DNA of 64,000 nucleotides from Helichrysum umbraculigerum (taxonomy: Eukaryota; Streptophyta; Magnoliopsida; Asterales; Asteraceae): assembly GCA_949592205.1 (NCBI GenBank), contig CATIUR010000006.1:8449001-8513000 (forward strand). Direction: 5' to 3'. This document shows positions 22,615-32,754 of this stretch, one piece after another. Each line of letters opens with the position of its first letter. Position 1 is the stretch's first letter. The notes beneath the pieces were generated by a model, which ran no database searches, was not told where the DNA came from, and saw only the letters and a list, made by a program, of their open reading frames with translations. Made by a program: the position numbers and the translations under genes.

Positions 22615-23057
22615 GGCTGATTTTACGCCTACGGGCACTACTAATGAAATCTCGTGTTCAAAGCCGATATTATTTACAAACCTGTGAGATTCACCAACCT
22701 TTTTGGTTGACACTTTTTAGCATGTTTTCTCAGGTACCCGGATGGAGTAGGATTACTCCAGGATTTTAGCTAGAGTCGCATGATTTCAACACAACTGCAT
22801 TAACGGAGATTCTTAGCATTATCTTTTGTATATTACGATTATGTAATAGAATCTCCCGCTATACGCGTGGACTCTAGGGGAAACTACTTTTGTATACGAA
22901 AACACTAAGTTTTCAAACATTATATCTATGGAATGTAACTAATTTACAAAACGTCTCATTTAGAGGTCGTTTGCTTTATCTTTGTGCTGTGATATTAAAT
23001 TAGTAACACCCCAAACTATGCTTCCGCAAAACAGTGAATTTCGGGGGTGTTACAGAT

Positions 23058-23069
23058 TGGTATCAGAGC
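23058..23069 (+). promoter_or_regulatory. Element C primer-binding site (tRNA-iMet)
   Basis: TGGTATCAGAGC, three bases after the LTR end. Confidence 0.92.
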
Positions 23070-23586
23070 CTAAGGTTATAGTGAACTAGGTTGCATTAGT
23101 GGGCCTAGACTATGACCATTAGGCAGTATTTCCTTATTAGGCATGATTGGTTCAGGAATTTCATCATACGACTTTAATTTAACATAGCTTGATCAACTAT
23201 GTACAATTAAGGGAAGATGATGTGAGGTCTGAAATGGCTATGTCGAACAGGAATGCGTTAGTTGACTCTGACCACGAGGGAACCGAGACTCTTACTTGTT
23301 ATGTGCTAGACATACGCTAGGCTATTATATATTGAATATATATATGAATAGGCCACGCACGTAAACACACTCGCTATAGAGATAGCCGACGTTTCTCTGG
23401 TGACACTTACGAATTCCCCTCAGCGGTTTGCACCGACCATAACAGACTTGGTTTCCGTCACACCACCTTGTGGCGCACTCTAATGATTTTATGAAAATCA
23501 CATCTAACACCCTGAAGCAACGTACTTCCAAGGACTAAAATCCTCTCTCTGTCATTTCTATAAAACTCAAAGACACGAATTCCCAA

Positions 23587-24063
23587 ATGGACGACTACAT
23601 GTCTGATAGTGACCAAGTCCACGGGGAACAAATCCAGTACACGTATCTCGATGAGGACATTGTACCAGAAGAAGAAATCATGCTGGAGGGAAACGAAAAT
23701 CAGGATTTCGGAATGACTGGCATCGATATTGAAGAATATGAAAGAGTACGAGATCAGGCTGTGGGACTAGACGGCCGAAATTGGGCACTTAAGCGTAAGT
23801 GCATAGACTATGAACAAAGATTGAGAATCTCAAACCGATCTGTCCCTACACGAATCAAAGATAAGATCCGGTACTGGAAGAAAGTAGCCACCAACCTAAC
23901 CCGTAGGACCAAAACGTGGATCAAACGTTTGGGCAAGAAATCAACGGAGGAGACTAGGTACCGCTCCACGACTCAAAGATACAGGGACATGCTTGAGGCA
24001 CGCTACCACCCACACGACCTGAACCTGGAATCGGAAGAAGAATCCGAAGGCCAGGAACCCTAA
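23587..24063 (+). CDS. Pre-gag ORF of element C, unknown function
   Basis: 158 residues, not recognised. The N-terminal third is very acidic (EDIVPEEEIMLEGNE), the middle is strongly basic (RIKDKIRYWKKVATNLTRRT, about 98-117) and the C-terminus is acidic again (ESEEESEGQEP). There is no signal peptide, membrane segment or zinc motif. It lies between primer site and gag, where element E has an unrelated coiled-coil ORF. The nucleotide flanks on both sides match E, so this ORF looks like a replacement module. The start is the first ATG of the frame, followed by MDDYMSD. It is clearly an open frame of above-chance length in a young element, but expression is unproven. Confidence 0.6.
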   Translation: MDDYMSDSDQVHGEQIQYTYLDEDIVPEEEIMLEGNENQDFGMTGIDIEEYERVRDQAVGLDGRNWALKRKCIDYEQRLRISNRSVPTRIKDKIRYWKKVATNLTRRTKTWIKRLGKKSTEETRYRSTTQRYRDMLEARYHPHDLNLESEEESEGQEP

Positions 24064-24082
24064 CTAAGAATGAACCAACCGA

Positions 24083-24139
24083 CTAGCAGAAACTGTGGAC
24101 CGCCTTGTTACGCTAATGGAACAAATAAATCTACATTAA
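24083..24139 (+). pseudogene. C-terminal relic of the E-type pre-gag ORF
   Basis: After the C-specific ORF stops, 24092-24139 reads TVDRLVTLMEQINLH then TAA, nearly the same as the end of the 161-residue ORF of element E (TVDRLVTMMEQINLR). Matching nucleotides begin at about 24083 (CTAGCAGA), with a small deletion relative to E that breaks the frame. Only the last 16 or so codons survive. Confidence 0.85.
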
Positions 24140-24426
24140 GATTAGTGTAGTTTTCGTCTTGTAATCTATCTCGTAATCTAGGGACTATCTAGCACTACTC
24201 TATAAACTAGTCGGATGTAACCATTCCCGGCACCTTTTGTAATATCTCTGTAGGATGTAACTTTTGAACTCACTTTATCTATCAGATATCCTTTGTTATC
24301 TCAACTCACATTAATTGTCATTTTCCATGTTGATGTTATGTATTACTGCTTTTATACATGTACATCTGTGACAATTACAATTTCATACCAAATCTCATGT
24401 ATCTTCATTTCTTTTATTGAAGAATC

Positions 24427-27400
24427 ATGCCGCCAAAGACACGGCCATACACCGATGCCCAGATCACCTCCCTTATAACCCAGGCTGTTACTGAAGCCTT
24501 GGCTCGGAATACTCCACTAAATTCCTCGAGAAACAGCGATGCCGCTGAAACCACTACTGCTAAACCTTGTTCTTACAAGGACTTCCAGAACTGCAAACCT
24601 CTAAACTTTGCAGGTACCGAGGGAGCTATCGGTCTAGTACGCTGGATCGAGAAAGTTGAGTCTGTATTTCTTATCTGCAACTGTGCGGAGGGAGATAAGG
24701 TTAAGTTCTCCGTTAGTACTTTTACTGACACCGCACTCACCTGGTGGAACACTTATGCCCAGACTGTGAGTGTTGCTACTGCTTACCAACTTCCGTGGGA
24801 GGAGTTGAAGAAGATGTTGAGGGGCGAGTATTGCCCCAGGGATGAATTGAAACAACTAGAAGTGGAATTCTGGAACCACAAGATGCTGGGTAATGATATC
24901 ACCGGCTATACCAACCGTTTCCACCAACTGGCACTTCTGTGCCCAACCATGGTCGATCCTGAGTACAAGAGGATCGAGAAATTTGTTGATGGTCTTCCTG
25001 AGAGACTCCAAGATCTGGTAACTTCTTCCAAACCGGGTACTATTCAGAGCGCCATCCGTATGGCCCATGAACTAACGGCAAATTCTGTCCGCCGTGGTAC
25101 AACTTCAACCCCATCTGCAAACAACAAACGCAAGTGGGAAGGTAACCCCAACTCATCCAACCAAACCTCCAACAAAAAGCCTGAGTACATTAAGGCTTAT
25201 TCATCTGGAACTTCGGAGAAGAAAGGGTACAGCGGGAGCAGACCCTACTGTCCCAAATGCAACCGCCACCATGACGGTTCTTGCCCTTGCTCCAACTGCA
25301 AGCGGTTCGGGCATCTAGCCAAGGATTGTCGAACCAACATTCCCACCCCCAACACTAATGCACCAAAGGCCTGCTTTGGGTGCGGAAATACAGGGCATTT
25401 CAAGAAAGATTGCCCAAAGCTGAAAAGCAACAACAACCCTGCTCGCGGCAGATCATTCGTTATCAAGGCTGGGGAAGCCAGACAAGACCCGAACGTCGTG
25501 ACGGGTACGTTCCTTCTCAACGACCTTACCGCTTCTGTGTTATTTGATACCGGTGCCGATAGAAGCTTCATTTCTGAGAAATTTAGCCCTTTACTTGATA
25601 TTACTCCCACTGCCTTAGATGCTAAATACATTGTAGAATTAGCTAATGGCAACCTGATTGAGACTGATAGCATCATACACAACTGTACACTTAACCTCAC
25701 GAACGAAACGTTTTCCATTGATTTAATCCCTGTCGAGATCGGCAGCTTCGATATTATTGTCGGTATGGATTGGTTATCCAAGCACCGAGCTGAAATCATC
25801 TGTCATGACAAACTCGTTCGTATACCTCTTGTCTCCGGTGGAACCTTAGTCCTACAAGGGGAGACCGGTAGACGTAATCTAAATATTGTATCCTGTCTGA
25901 AAAAGAGAAAATACCTACGAAAAGGGTATCAAGCCATCCTCGCACATGTAACGGAGAAGAAGTCGGAGGAGAAGCGACTTGAGGATGTTCCGATCGTGCG
26001 GGATTTCCCGGAAGTCTTTCCTGAAGACTTGCCCGGACTTCCGCCACCTAGACAAGTTGAATTTCAAATCGAACTTGTGCCCGGAGCTGCACCCGTGGCA
26101 CGAGCCCCTTACCGTTTAGCACCATCCGAAATGCAGGAGTTGTCTAACCAACTACAGGAACTCCTGGACAGAGGATTCATTCGACCAAGTTCCTCGCCTT
26201 GGGGAGCTCCGGTCTTATTCGTGAAAAAGAAAGATGGATCTTTCCGCATGTGTATCGACTACCGAGAGCTGAATAAGCTAACCATAAAGAATCGGTACCC
26301 ACTTCCTAGAATCGATGACCTGTTTGACCAACTCCAGGGATCGAGTGTTTACTCAAAGATTGATCTACGTTCGGGTTATCATCAACTCCGAGTCCGTGAC
26401 AATGATATCCCAAAGACAGCTTTCCTAACTCGTTATGGGCATTACGAATTCCAAGTGATGCCATTCGGGTTGACCAACGCACCGGCCGTATTCATGGACC
26501 TTATGAATCGGGTGTGCAAACCATATCTTGACAAATTCGTCATTGTGTTCATCGATGATATCTTGATTTACTCTCGCAATGAGCAGGAACATGCTCAACA
26601 TCTGAAAACCATTCTAGGACTTCTGAAACACGAAGAGTTATATGCCAAATTCTCAAAGTGTGAGTTCTGGATTCGAACCGTTCAATTCCTCGGGCACGTG
26701 ATTGACAGCCAAGGAATTCATGTTGATCCCGCCAAGATTGAAGCAATCAAGGGCTGGGAGTCACCGACCACTCCAACCGAAGTGAGACAATTCTTAGGTC
26801 TTGCTGGTTATTATCGCCGATTCATCGAAAACTTTTCAAGAATAGCTGTTCCACTAACCACACTGACTCAGAAAGATAAGAAGTTCGATTGGACTGATAA
26901 ACAAGAGTCAGCCTTCCAGCTATTGAAAAACAAACTTTGCAGTGCACCAATCTTGTCCTTACCCGAGGGCACCGACGATTTCGTAGTTTACTGCGACGCC
27001 TCACACCAGGGACTTGGTTGTGTGTTGATGCAACGGGAAAAAGTCATTGCCTATGCCTCACGACAACTGAAAATCCACGAGAAAAACTATACGACCCACG
27101 ACCTCGAGTTAGGTGCTGTGGTCTTCGCATTGAAAATCTGGAGACATTATCTCTATGGTACGAAAAGCACTATCTTTACCGATCACAAAAGTCTCCAACA
27201 CATATTCGATCAGAAAGATCTAAACATGAGACAACGTCGCTGGGTTGAGTTACTTAGTGACTACGACTGCGAGATCAAATACCATCCGGGCAAGGCTAAC
27301 GTAGTTGCCGATGCCTTAAGCCGAAAAGAACGAGTGAAACCCCTTCGAGTTCGAGCACTTTCTATGACAATTCATAACGAGCTTCCTGCTCAAATCCTTA

Positions 27401-28836
27401 CCGCTCAACTTGAAGCACTCAACGATGGAAACTTGAAAAATGAAGCCTTGCGAGGCTTGGATAAACAATTCGAAATCAAACCCGATGGAACTCGATACTT
27501 CTCTAACCGGGTGTGGTTACCCAAATTCGGAAACTTGCGAGATTTGGTGATGACTGAAGCTCACAAATCTCGATACTCTATACATCCTGGATCTGACAAG
27601 ATGTATCATGACGTCAAAGGGTTGTATTGGTGGCCTAACATGAAAGCTGACATCGCCTTGTACGTCAGTAAATGCCTAACCTGTTCCAAAGTAAAGACCG
27701 AACACCAAAGACCCTCTGGGTTGCTTCAACAACCTGAAATTCCTCAATGGAAATGGGAACAGATTTCCATGGACTTCATTACCAAACTACCGAAAACTTC
27801 GAGTGGTTGCGATACCATTTGGGTGATCGTGGACCGTCTCACGAAATCTGCTCATTTTCTGGCCATCAAGGAAACCGACAAGATGGAGCGTCTAACTCGC
27901 ATCTATGTCAAAGAAATCATCTCGCGACACGGTGTACCTATCTCGATCATCTCGGACAGGGACAGCCGTTTTACTTCTAACTTTTGGCAATCGCTACAGA
28001 AATCTCTTGGTACTCGTCTGGATATGAGTACTGCTTATCATCCGCAAACCGATGGCCAAAGCGAGCGAACTATTCAAACACTGGAGGATATGCTACGAGC
28101 CTGCGTAGTCGACTTCGGTACTTCTTGGGAAAATCACTTACCGTTGTGTGAGTTTTCGTACAACAACAGTTACCATACCAGCATAAAGGCTGCACCTTTC
28201 GAGGCACTTTACGGGCGTAAGTGCCGATCACCCATCTGTTGGACTGAGTTAGGAGATTCCCAACTCACGGGTCCAGAAATCATTCAAGAAACTACTGAGA
28301 AAATCGTTGGTATTCAAAACCGGCTGAAAGCCGCACGTGATCGTCAGAAAAGCTATGCTGACGTGAGACGCAAACACCTTGAGTTCCAGGTAGGAGACAA
28401 GGTACTTCTCAAGGTGGCACCGTGGAAAGGTGTTATTCGATTCGGGAAACGAGGCAAACTAAATCCTAGATACATCGGACCATTCGAAATCCTTGAAAGG
28501 ATTGGTCCAGTGGCATATCGCCTGCAACTTCCTGCTGAACTTAGCAGCGTACACAACACATTCCACATTTCTAACTTGAAGAAATGTCTGTCTGACGAGA
28601 CGCTGATTATACCGCTCGACGAAATCCAAATCGATGATAAACTTCATTTCGTCGAGAAACCTATGGAAATCATGGACCGTGAGGTCAAGCAATTGAAACA
28701 GAGTCGTATTCCCATAGTAAAAGTCAGGTGGAATTCTAGGCGCGGCCCTGAGTTCACCTGGGAACGGGAAGACCTAATGCGACAGAAATACCCACATCTC
28801 TTCCCAGACAACGCACCGTCCGTGCACTCAAGCTAA
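24427..28836 (+). CDS. Gag-pol polyprotein of element C, intact
   Basis: 1,469 residues in one frame. Gag begins MPPKTRPYTDAQ, nearly identical to E. Two CCHC knuckles lie at about 288-301 and 316-329; protease DTG is at 374-376; RT FIDD at 708-711; RNase H and integrase follow with the same residues as in A, shifted by 12 (integrase D1116, D1177, E1213); the C-terminal chromodomain is at about 1413-1460. All catalytic residues are present. One oddity is Leu at 667 in the RT segment KTAF-L-TRYGHYEF, where A, E and F have Arg. The stop codon overlaps the AATTTCG/CGAAATT palindrome. Confidence 0.95.
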   Translation: MPPKTRPYTDAQITSLITQAVTEALARNTPLNSSRNSDAAETTTAKPCSYKDFQNCKPLNFAGTEGAIGLVRWIEKVESVFLICNCAEGDKVKFSVSTFTDTALTWWNTYAQTVSVATAYQLPWEELKKMLRGEYCPRDELKQLEVEFWNHKMLGNDITGYTNRFHQLALLCPTMVDPEYKRIEKFVDGLPERLQDLVTSSKPGTIQSAIRMAHELTANSVRRGTTSTPSANNKRKWEGNPNSSNQTSNKKPEYIKAYSSGTSEKKGYSGSRPYCPKCNRHHDGSCPCSNCKRFGHLAKDCRTNIPTPNTNAPKACFGCGNTGHFKKDCPKLKSNNNPARGRSFVIKAGEARQDPNVVTGTFLLNDLTASVLFDTGADRSFISEKFSPLLDITPTALDAKYIVELANGNLIETDSIIHNCTLNLTNETFSIDLIPVEIGSFDIIVGMDWLSKHRAEIICHDKLVRIPLVSGGTLVLQGETGRRNLNIVSCLKKRKYLRKGYQAILAHVTEKKSEEKRLEDVPIVRDFPEVFPEDLPGLPPPRQVEFQIELVPGAAPVARAPYRLAPSEMQELSNQLQELLDRGFIRPSSSPWGAPVLFVKKKDGSFRMCIDYRELNKLTIKNRYPLPRIDDLFDQLQGSSVYSKIDLRSGYHQLRVRDNDIPKTAFLTRYGHYEFQVMPFGLTNAPAVFMDLMNRVCKPYLDKFVIVFIDDILIYSRNEQEHAQHLKTILGLLKHEELYAKFSKCEFWIRTVQFLGHVIDSQGIHVDPAKIEAIKGWESPTTPTEVRQFLGLAGYYRRFIENFSRIAVPLTTLTQKDKKFDWTDKQESAFQLLKNKLCSAPILSLPEGTDDFVVYCDASHQGLGCVLMQREKVIAYASRQLKIHEKNYTTHDLELGAVVFALKIWRHYLYGTKSTIFTDHKSLQHIFDQKDLNMRQRRWVELLSDYDCEIKYHPGKANVVADALSRKERVKPLRVRALSMTIHNELPAQILTAQLEALNDGNLKNEALRGLDKQFEIKPDGTRYFSNRVWLPKFGNLRDLVMTEAHKSRYSIHPGSDKMYHDVKGLYWWPNMKADIALYVSKCLTCSKVKTEHQRPSGLLQQPEIPQWKWEQISMDFITKLPKTSSGCDTIWVIVDRLTKSAHFLAIKETDKMERLTRIYVKEIISRHGVPISIISDRDSRFTSNFWQSLQKSLGTRLDMSTAYHPQTDGQSERTIQTLEDMLRACVVDFGTSWENHLPLCEFSYNNSYHTSIKAAPFEALYGRKCRSPICWTELGDSQLTGPEIIQETTEKIVGIQNRLKAARDRQKSYADVRRKHLEFQVGDKVLLKVAPWKGVIRFGKRGKLNPRYIGPFEILERIGPVAYRLQLPAELSSVHNTFHISNLKKCLSDETLIIPLDEIQIDDKLHFVEKPMEIMDREVKQLKQSRIPIVKVRWNSRRGPEFTWEREDLMRQKYPHLFPDNAPSVHSS

Positions 28837-28869
28837 TTTCGGGACGAAATTTCTTTAACAAGGGGAGAA
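28835..28869 (+). promoter_or_regulatory. Element C 3' palindrome and polypurine tract
   Basis: AATTTCG-GGA-CGAAATT at 28835-28851 overlaps the gag-pol stop codon. AACAAGGGGAGAA (28857-28869) abuts the 3' LTR. Confidence 0.85.
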
Positions 28870-31261
28870 TGTAACACCTGCTAAATTAGGATAATTAATT
28901 ATGCCTAATTACTTGTAACTAGTTGTAATTAGTATGTAATAGGACTAATTGCAGACTCTATTTGTATATATATATAAAGTGAATTATATATATATGTGTG
29001 TACATACGCGATTTGGATTAATCGTACGAATTAACCGGACGGAGTCCGACACAGTTACTTGGACGTTGGTGACAGAAACTTACCTAAATAATGAGAACGT
29101 ATTTTATTATATAAAATACACAGCGAACAAACATTATTTATAATACCGCGACGACAATTTAAATAATTTAACATATATGTATTAAACGCGAGTTAAGAAT
29201 TTTAATACTTCGACAAATGTTTTTATAATTAATTTCAAGGTATTTCATTAAAACATTTTCCCGTCACCTTTTAAAAATATAACTGCTTGATATAACGTTT
29301 AAACGACGGGGGAAACGAACACCACACGGAACGCGGGGCGAGAACTGGAAAAGTGGGAATAACCCCACCTCCCACTCATTCTTTTCTCATTTCTCTTTTC
29401 TTTCTATCTCTCATCTCTATCTTTTCTTTCTTTTCACCAAAACACCCAAACCCTTTAAAATCGCAAATACTACCACCAAACGCACGCGAAACATACTACC
29501 CTTTTGGAAGAAAACGACCACCACATCACGATCTATCACGCTATCTTTCCGGATTTTCATTTCGGCATTTTGTAAGTTTCCGACAAAACCCGAAACTCTC
29601 CGTTTTTGCTCATTTTTACGTTTTTATGGTTTATATATGCTTAAAATGTCCAAAAATGGGTTGGGTAAAAGATTTGGACCGAACGGAAGTTTTTCGACCG
29701 ATTTTCCGGCCACCAAATTCCGATCAGACCGCTACGTCGCAGAGACGCTGGACTTTCTGCGACGTAGCTCAAAACGTCGCATTTTGTGGCCAACGTCGCA
29801 TTTAGCGACGTCGCGGCCTACGTCGCACAAATATTCCAACGTCGCACTAGCGACGCAGCCTATTACGTCGCATTAACTTGCGGACGTCGCACATAGCGAC
29901 GTAGACTCTTACGTCGCCCCCTACGTCGCAATGATTTGCGAGGGTCGCATCATGCGACGTACCCCCCTACGTCGCACCCTACGTCGCATGCTACGTCGCA
30001 TGCTACGTCGCACAAACCAGAACCTTGAAAAGTCAGATTTTTACTAAGTGTCGAACTTACACAACTTCAAATACTTATGTCATACGACTTAACAAACGTC
30101 ATAGAACATACTTTCTATTACAATTACACTAAATTGCGTTATAAATGCTGACACTTTGAATCATTATTACCAACCGTCACCAACGGGCCCTATTTGTTTT
30201 CAAACTACAAACGGATTACTAAACAAACACTTGGACATAATGAGTTGTGTAAACAACTAGCCTAAATGGTCTTGCGAGACATCTACTTACTTAACCTTAT
30301 ATGTTTAGGCATTTGAAGGTTACGGGTTCGGAGAACCTACAGTTGATATTACTTACTCGTTTATTGATATAAACGTACTTGCAAAGACTCAGGTGAGTCT
30401 TACGGCCCCACTTTTACTGCTTTATCTTATTGGGGGAGATACATGCTACTGATTTTTCCTGAACACAAGTACTAAACTGATTTCTATACCAAACGGAATT
30501 GCATGAGTTAATTACCATATACAGAAGTCTCTCCATCATATATCGTTAGTTATGGACTTAAGCGCGAACAGTAGTTAATGGATCCATTAGGGAAATGACC
30601 CTCCCCACCCGGGGCAGTAGCGCTGCCACGTACCGATTTACACGTATAAACGGGTGACAACTTATTCGTTACTGATGCTTGCTCACTTACGAGCATGTCA
30701 CGGGAGCAAACATATTATTACGGGTTAAGCTTCGATTATGAGCCTCATGGCAACGGTATAAACTTGTTTATTTACATTTGCTGGATTGCAAATACTGATT
30801 TTACGATTGCTGGATTGCAATGGCTGATTTTACGCCTACGGGCACTACTAATGAAATCTCGTGTTCAAAGCCGATATTATTTACAAACCTGTGAGATTCA
30901 CCAACCTTTTTGGTTGACACTTTTTAGCATGTTTTCTCAGGTACCCGGATGGAGTAGGATTACTCCAGGATTTTAGCTAGAGTCGCATGATTTCAACACA
31001 ACTGCATTAACGGAGATTCTTAGCATTATCTTTTGTATATTACGATTATGTAATAGAATCTCCCGCTATACGCGTGGACTCTAGGGGAAACTACTTTTGT
31101 ATACGAAAACACTAAGTTTTCAAACATTATATCTATGGAATGTAACTAATTTACAAAACGTCTCATTTAGAGGTCGTTTGCTTTATCTTTGTGCTGTGAT
31201 ATTAAATTAGTAACACCCCAAACTATGCTTCCGCAAAACAGTGAATTTCGGGGGTGTTACA
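28870..31261 (+). repeat. Element C 3' LTR
   Basis: 2,392 bp, matching 20663-23054, with the hairpin array at 29732-30012 and the second hairpin field shifted by 8,207 bp. Confidence 0.96.
29732..30012 (+). repeat. ACGTCGCA-type hairpin array in C 3' LTR
   Basis: Partner of 21525-21805, with no difference seen by eye. Confidence 0.85.
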
Positions 31262-32749
31262 GTCCGAGATCTCCTAACGTCCTAAACGTACGAGATTTAA
31301 TAAGTATGTGGATGTCTAACTAATCATCCATGCTAGTGTTTGTACAACCAAGTCACATCCAAATCGTTTGTTAAACGTTTACCTTTGTATTTCGTTGTTT
31401 GTGAAAATGTATACGACTCGTTGGTGATAGTTTGAAATCATAACTTCATTAAAATAGCGTGTTTGTACTGTTTGTAAAGTTCACATATAGCATTGTATGT
31501 AAGTATTCGTTATCGGTTAAGCTCGACACTTAGTGTAAAAATAGTTTGTGAAGTTTCTGTTTTCTGCGACACAATATGCGACACTAATGTGGTTATGCGA
31601 CACAATGATTGTGTCGCATAAGAGTGCGACACAAGGGCTATGCGACACAAGGGTTGTGTCGCATAGGCGATCGATGCTAATTCAATAGCGACACTAGCGT
31701 TGTGTCGTATGAAGTTTACGACACAAGGATGCGACACATGATACGACATAAGATGCGACATAATATGGTTTATACGACACCACATGCGACACAAGGGTTG
31801 TGTCGCATGGATGGTTTATTCGACACAATATGCGACACAGTCGTTGTGTCGCAAAGATGAACACCCAGACAGAACCCAGCGACTGTCGCGATTTTCCGAC
31901 CAAAAACCCGATTTTAACCCGTTTTCCGGCCATAAAACCTTGATTTCTTCCATTATATAGTTAAAACAAAGTTGTAGGTTCAATATTACACCCATATAAC
32001 ACATAAAAACGAGTAAATCTAAGTTTTTAGAAATTTCTTACAATTGCGAATCGGGACCGATTGAGGAAGAAGATGATGATACGGCTTTTGTTAATGTTGT
32101 TCCTTGCGTAATGGTGATTCCGAAAATGTAGATTTCGTGGGTTGATTTGCGAATCCGAATTTTTGGTGTGGATTTGGTTGAGAGAGAAGTGTGTGTTTTT
32201 GGTGAGGATGAAATTGAAATGAGAGGAAGAATGGAGATGGGAGGTGGTTTTGTCCCACTTTTCATCTCCTGTGTTTTTGTCCCGTGTTTGTTTACTCGAT
32301 CGTTAAATACAAATCTTTTTAACATGTATATTTTCAAATACGTATTTTGTTATCTTTTTAATTATGATATTTTATAAGACCATTTTAATTTAATTATAAG
32401 ATTTTTAATCTTTGTTTTATTTTAAATTATACGTTTTGACGTTTTGCGTTATAAAATAAATTGTAAATATTTTTGACAAAATATTTATTCGCTACCACGT
32501 TATTTAATAATTTCGTTTTATTAAATAATTTTGTTCACCAACAGTCGTATGTTTTTGTCGCGTTTGTTTTCAATTTGTTCAGTACGTAATTACAACTAAT
32601 TACGAATACGTAATACTACGCGTATTATCTAGTTGGGCTATGCTAGACTTACCTCTAAAATATGTTGTGAATTCACTCAAGTAGGGAATTAGCCTAATAA
32701 TGCAAGTGATTAAAGTAATTAATCGCGTTTAAATTTGCGAGGTGTTACA
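31262..32749 (-). repeat. Element B 5' LTR, segment right of C
   Basis: It resumes B's LTR after the duplicated gtccg (31262-31266) and ends at GGTGTTACA before the right TSD aatat. It carries the sense start of B, so B transcription would begin here, and C now separates it from B's gag. Confidence 0.95.
31565..31853 (-). repeat. TGTGTCGCA-type hairpin array in B 5' LTR
   Basis: Partner of 16370-16658; one base differs near the start (CACAATATG versus CACAGTATG). Confidence 0.87.
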
Positions 32750-32754
32750 AATAT

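Larger units (their letters stand above)
20663..23054 (+). repeat. Element C 5' LTR
   Basis: Termini TGTAACACCT...GGGTGTTACA. Landmarks in order: TA-rich stretch (about 20755-20785); GC-rich block near 21090-21135 also found in A and E (possible promoter core); pyrimidine-rich leader; GTAAGT at 21365; hairpin array 21525-21805; second hairpin field 22400-22614; TTTTCTCAG at 22725-22733. The 5' terminal positions of the transcript cannot be fixed from sequence alone. Confidence 0.95.
20663..31261 (+). mobile_element. Element C: complete Ty3/gypsy chromovirus inside B
   Basis: 10,599 bp with the TSD gtccg on both sides (20658-20662, 31262-31266). Its 2,392-bp LTRs look almost identical (one difference noted, CAAAATAC versus CAAACTAC near 22016/30223). 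It has a tRNA-Met primer site, a pre-gag ORF, one unbroken gag-pol frame and a purine tract. It is younger than B, whose 5' LTR it splits, and may be transposition-competent apart from one unusual RT residue. Confidence 0.96.
14903..32749 (-). mobile_element. Element B: gag-only LTR retrotransposon (split by C)
   Basis: The TSD aatat is present at 14898-14902 and 32750-32754. LTRs of about 2.65 kb flank an internal region of only 1.94 kb that codes for Gag and nothing else. Without C (20663-31261) the element is about 7.24 kb. Pol is deleted right after the last gag codons, so mobility would depend on pol proteins of related elements. This matches the published class of terminal-repeat retrotransposons with a GAG domain (TR-GAG). 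About six differences between the LTRs were seen by eye, so it is young. Confidence 0.93.

Noticed and set aside
23325..23531. Minus-strand 68-residue frame in the C leader
   Set aside because: Antisense to the element, no features, likely chance.
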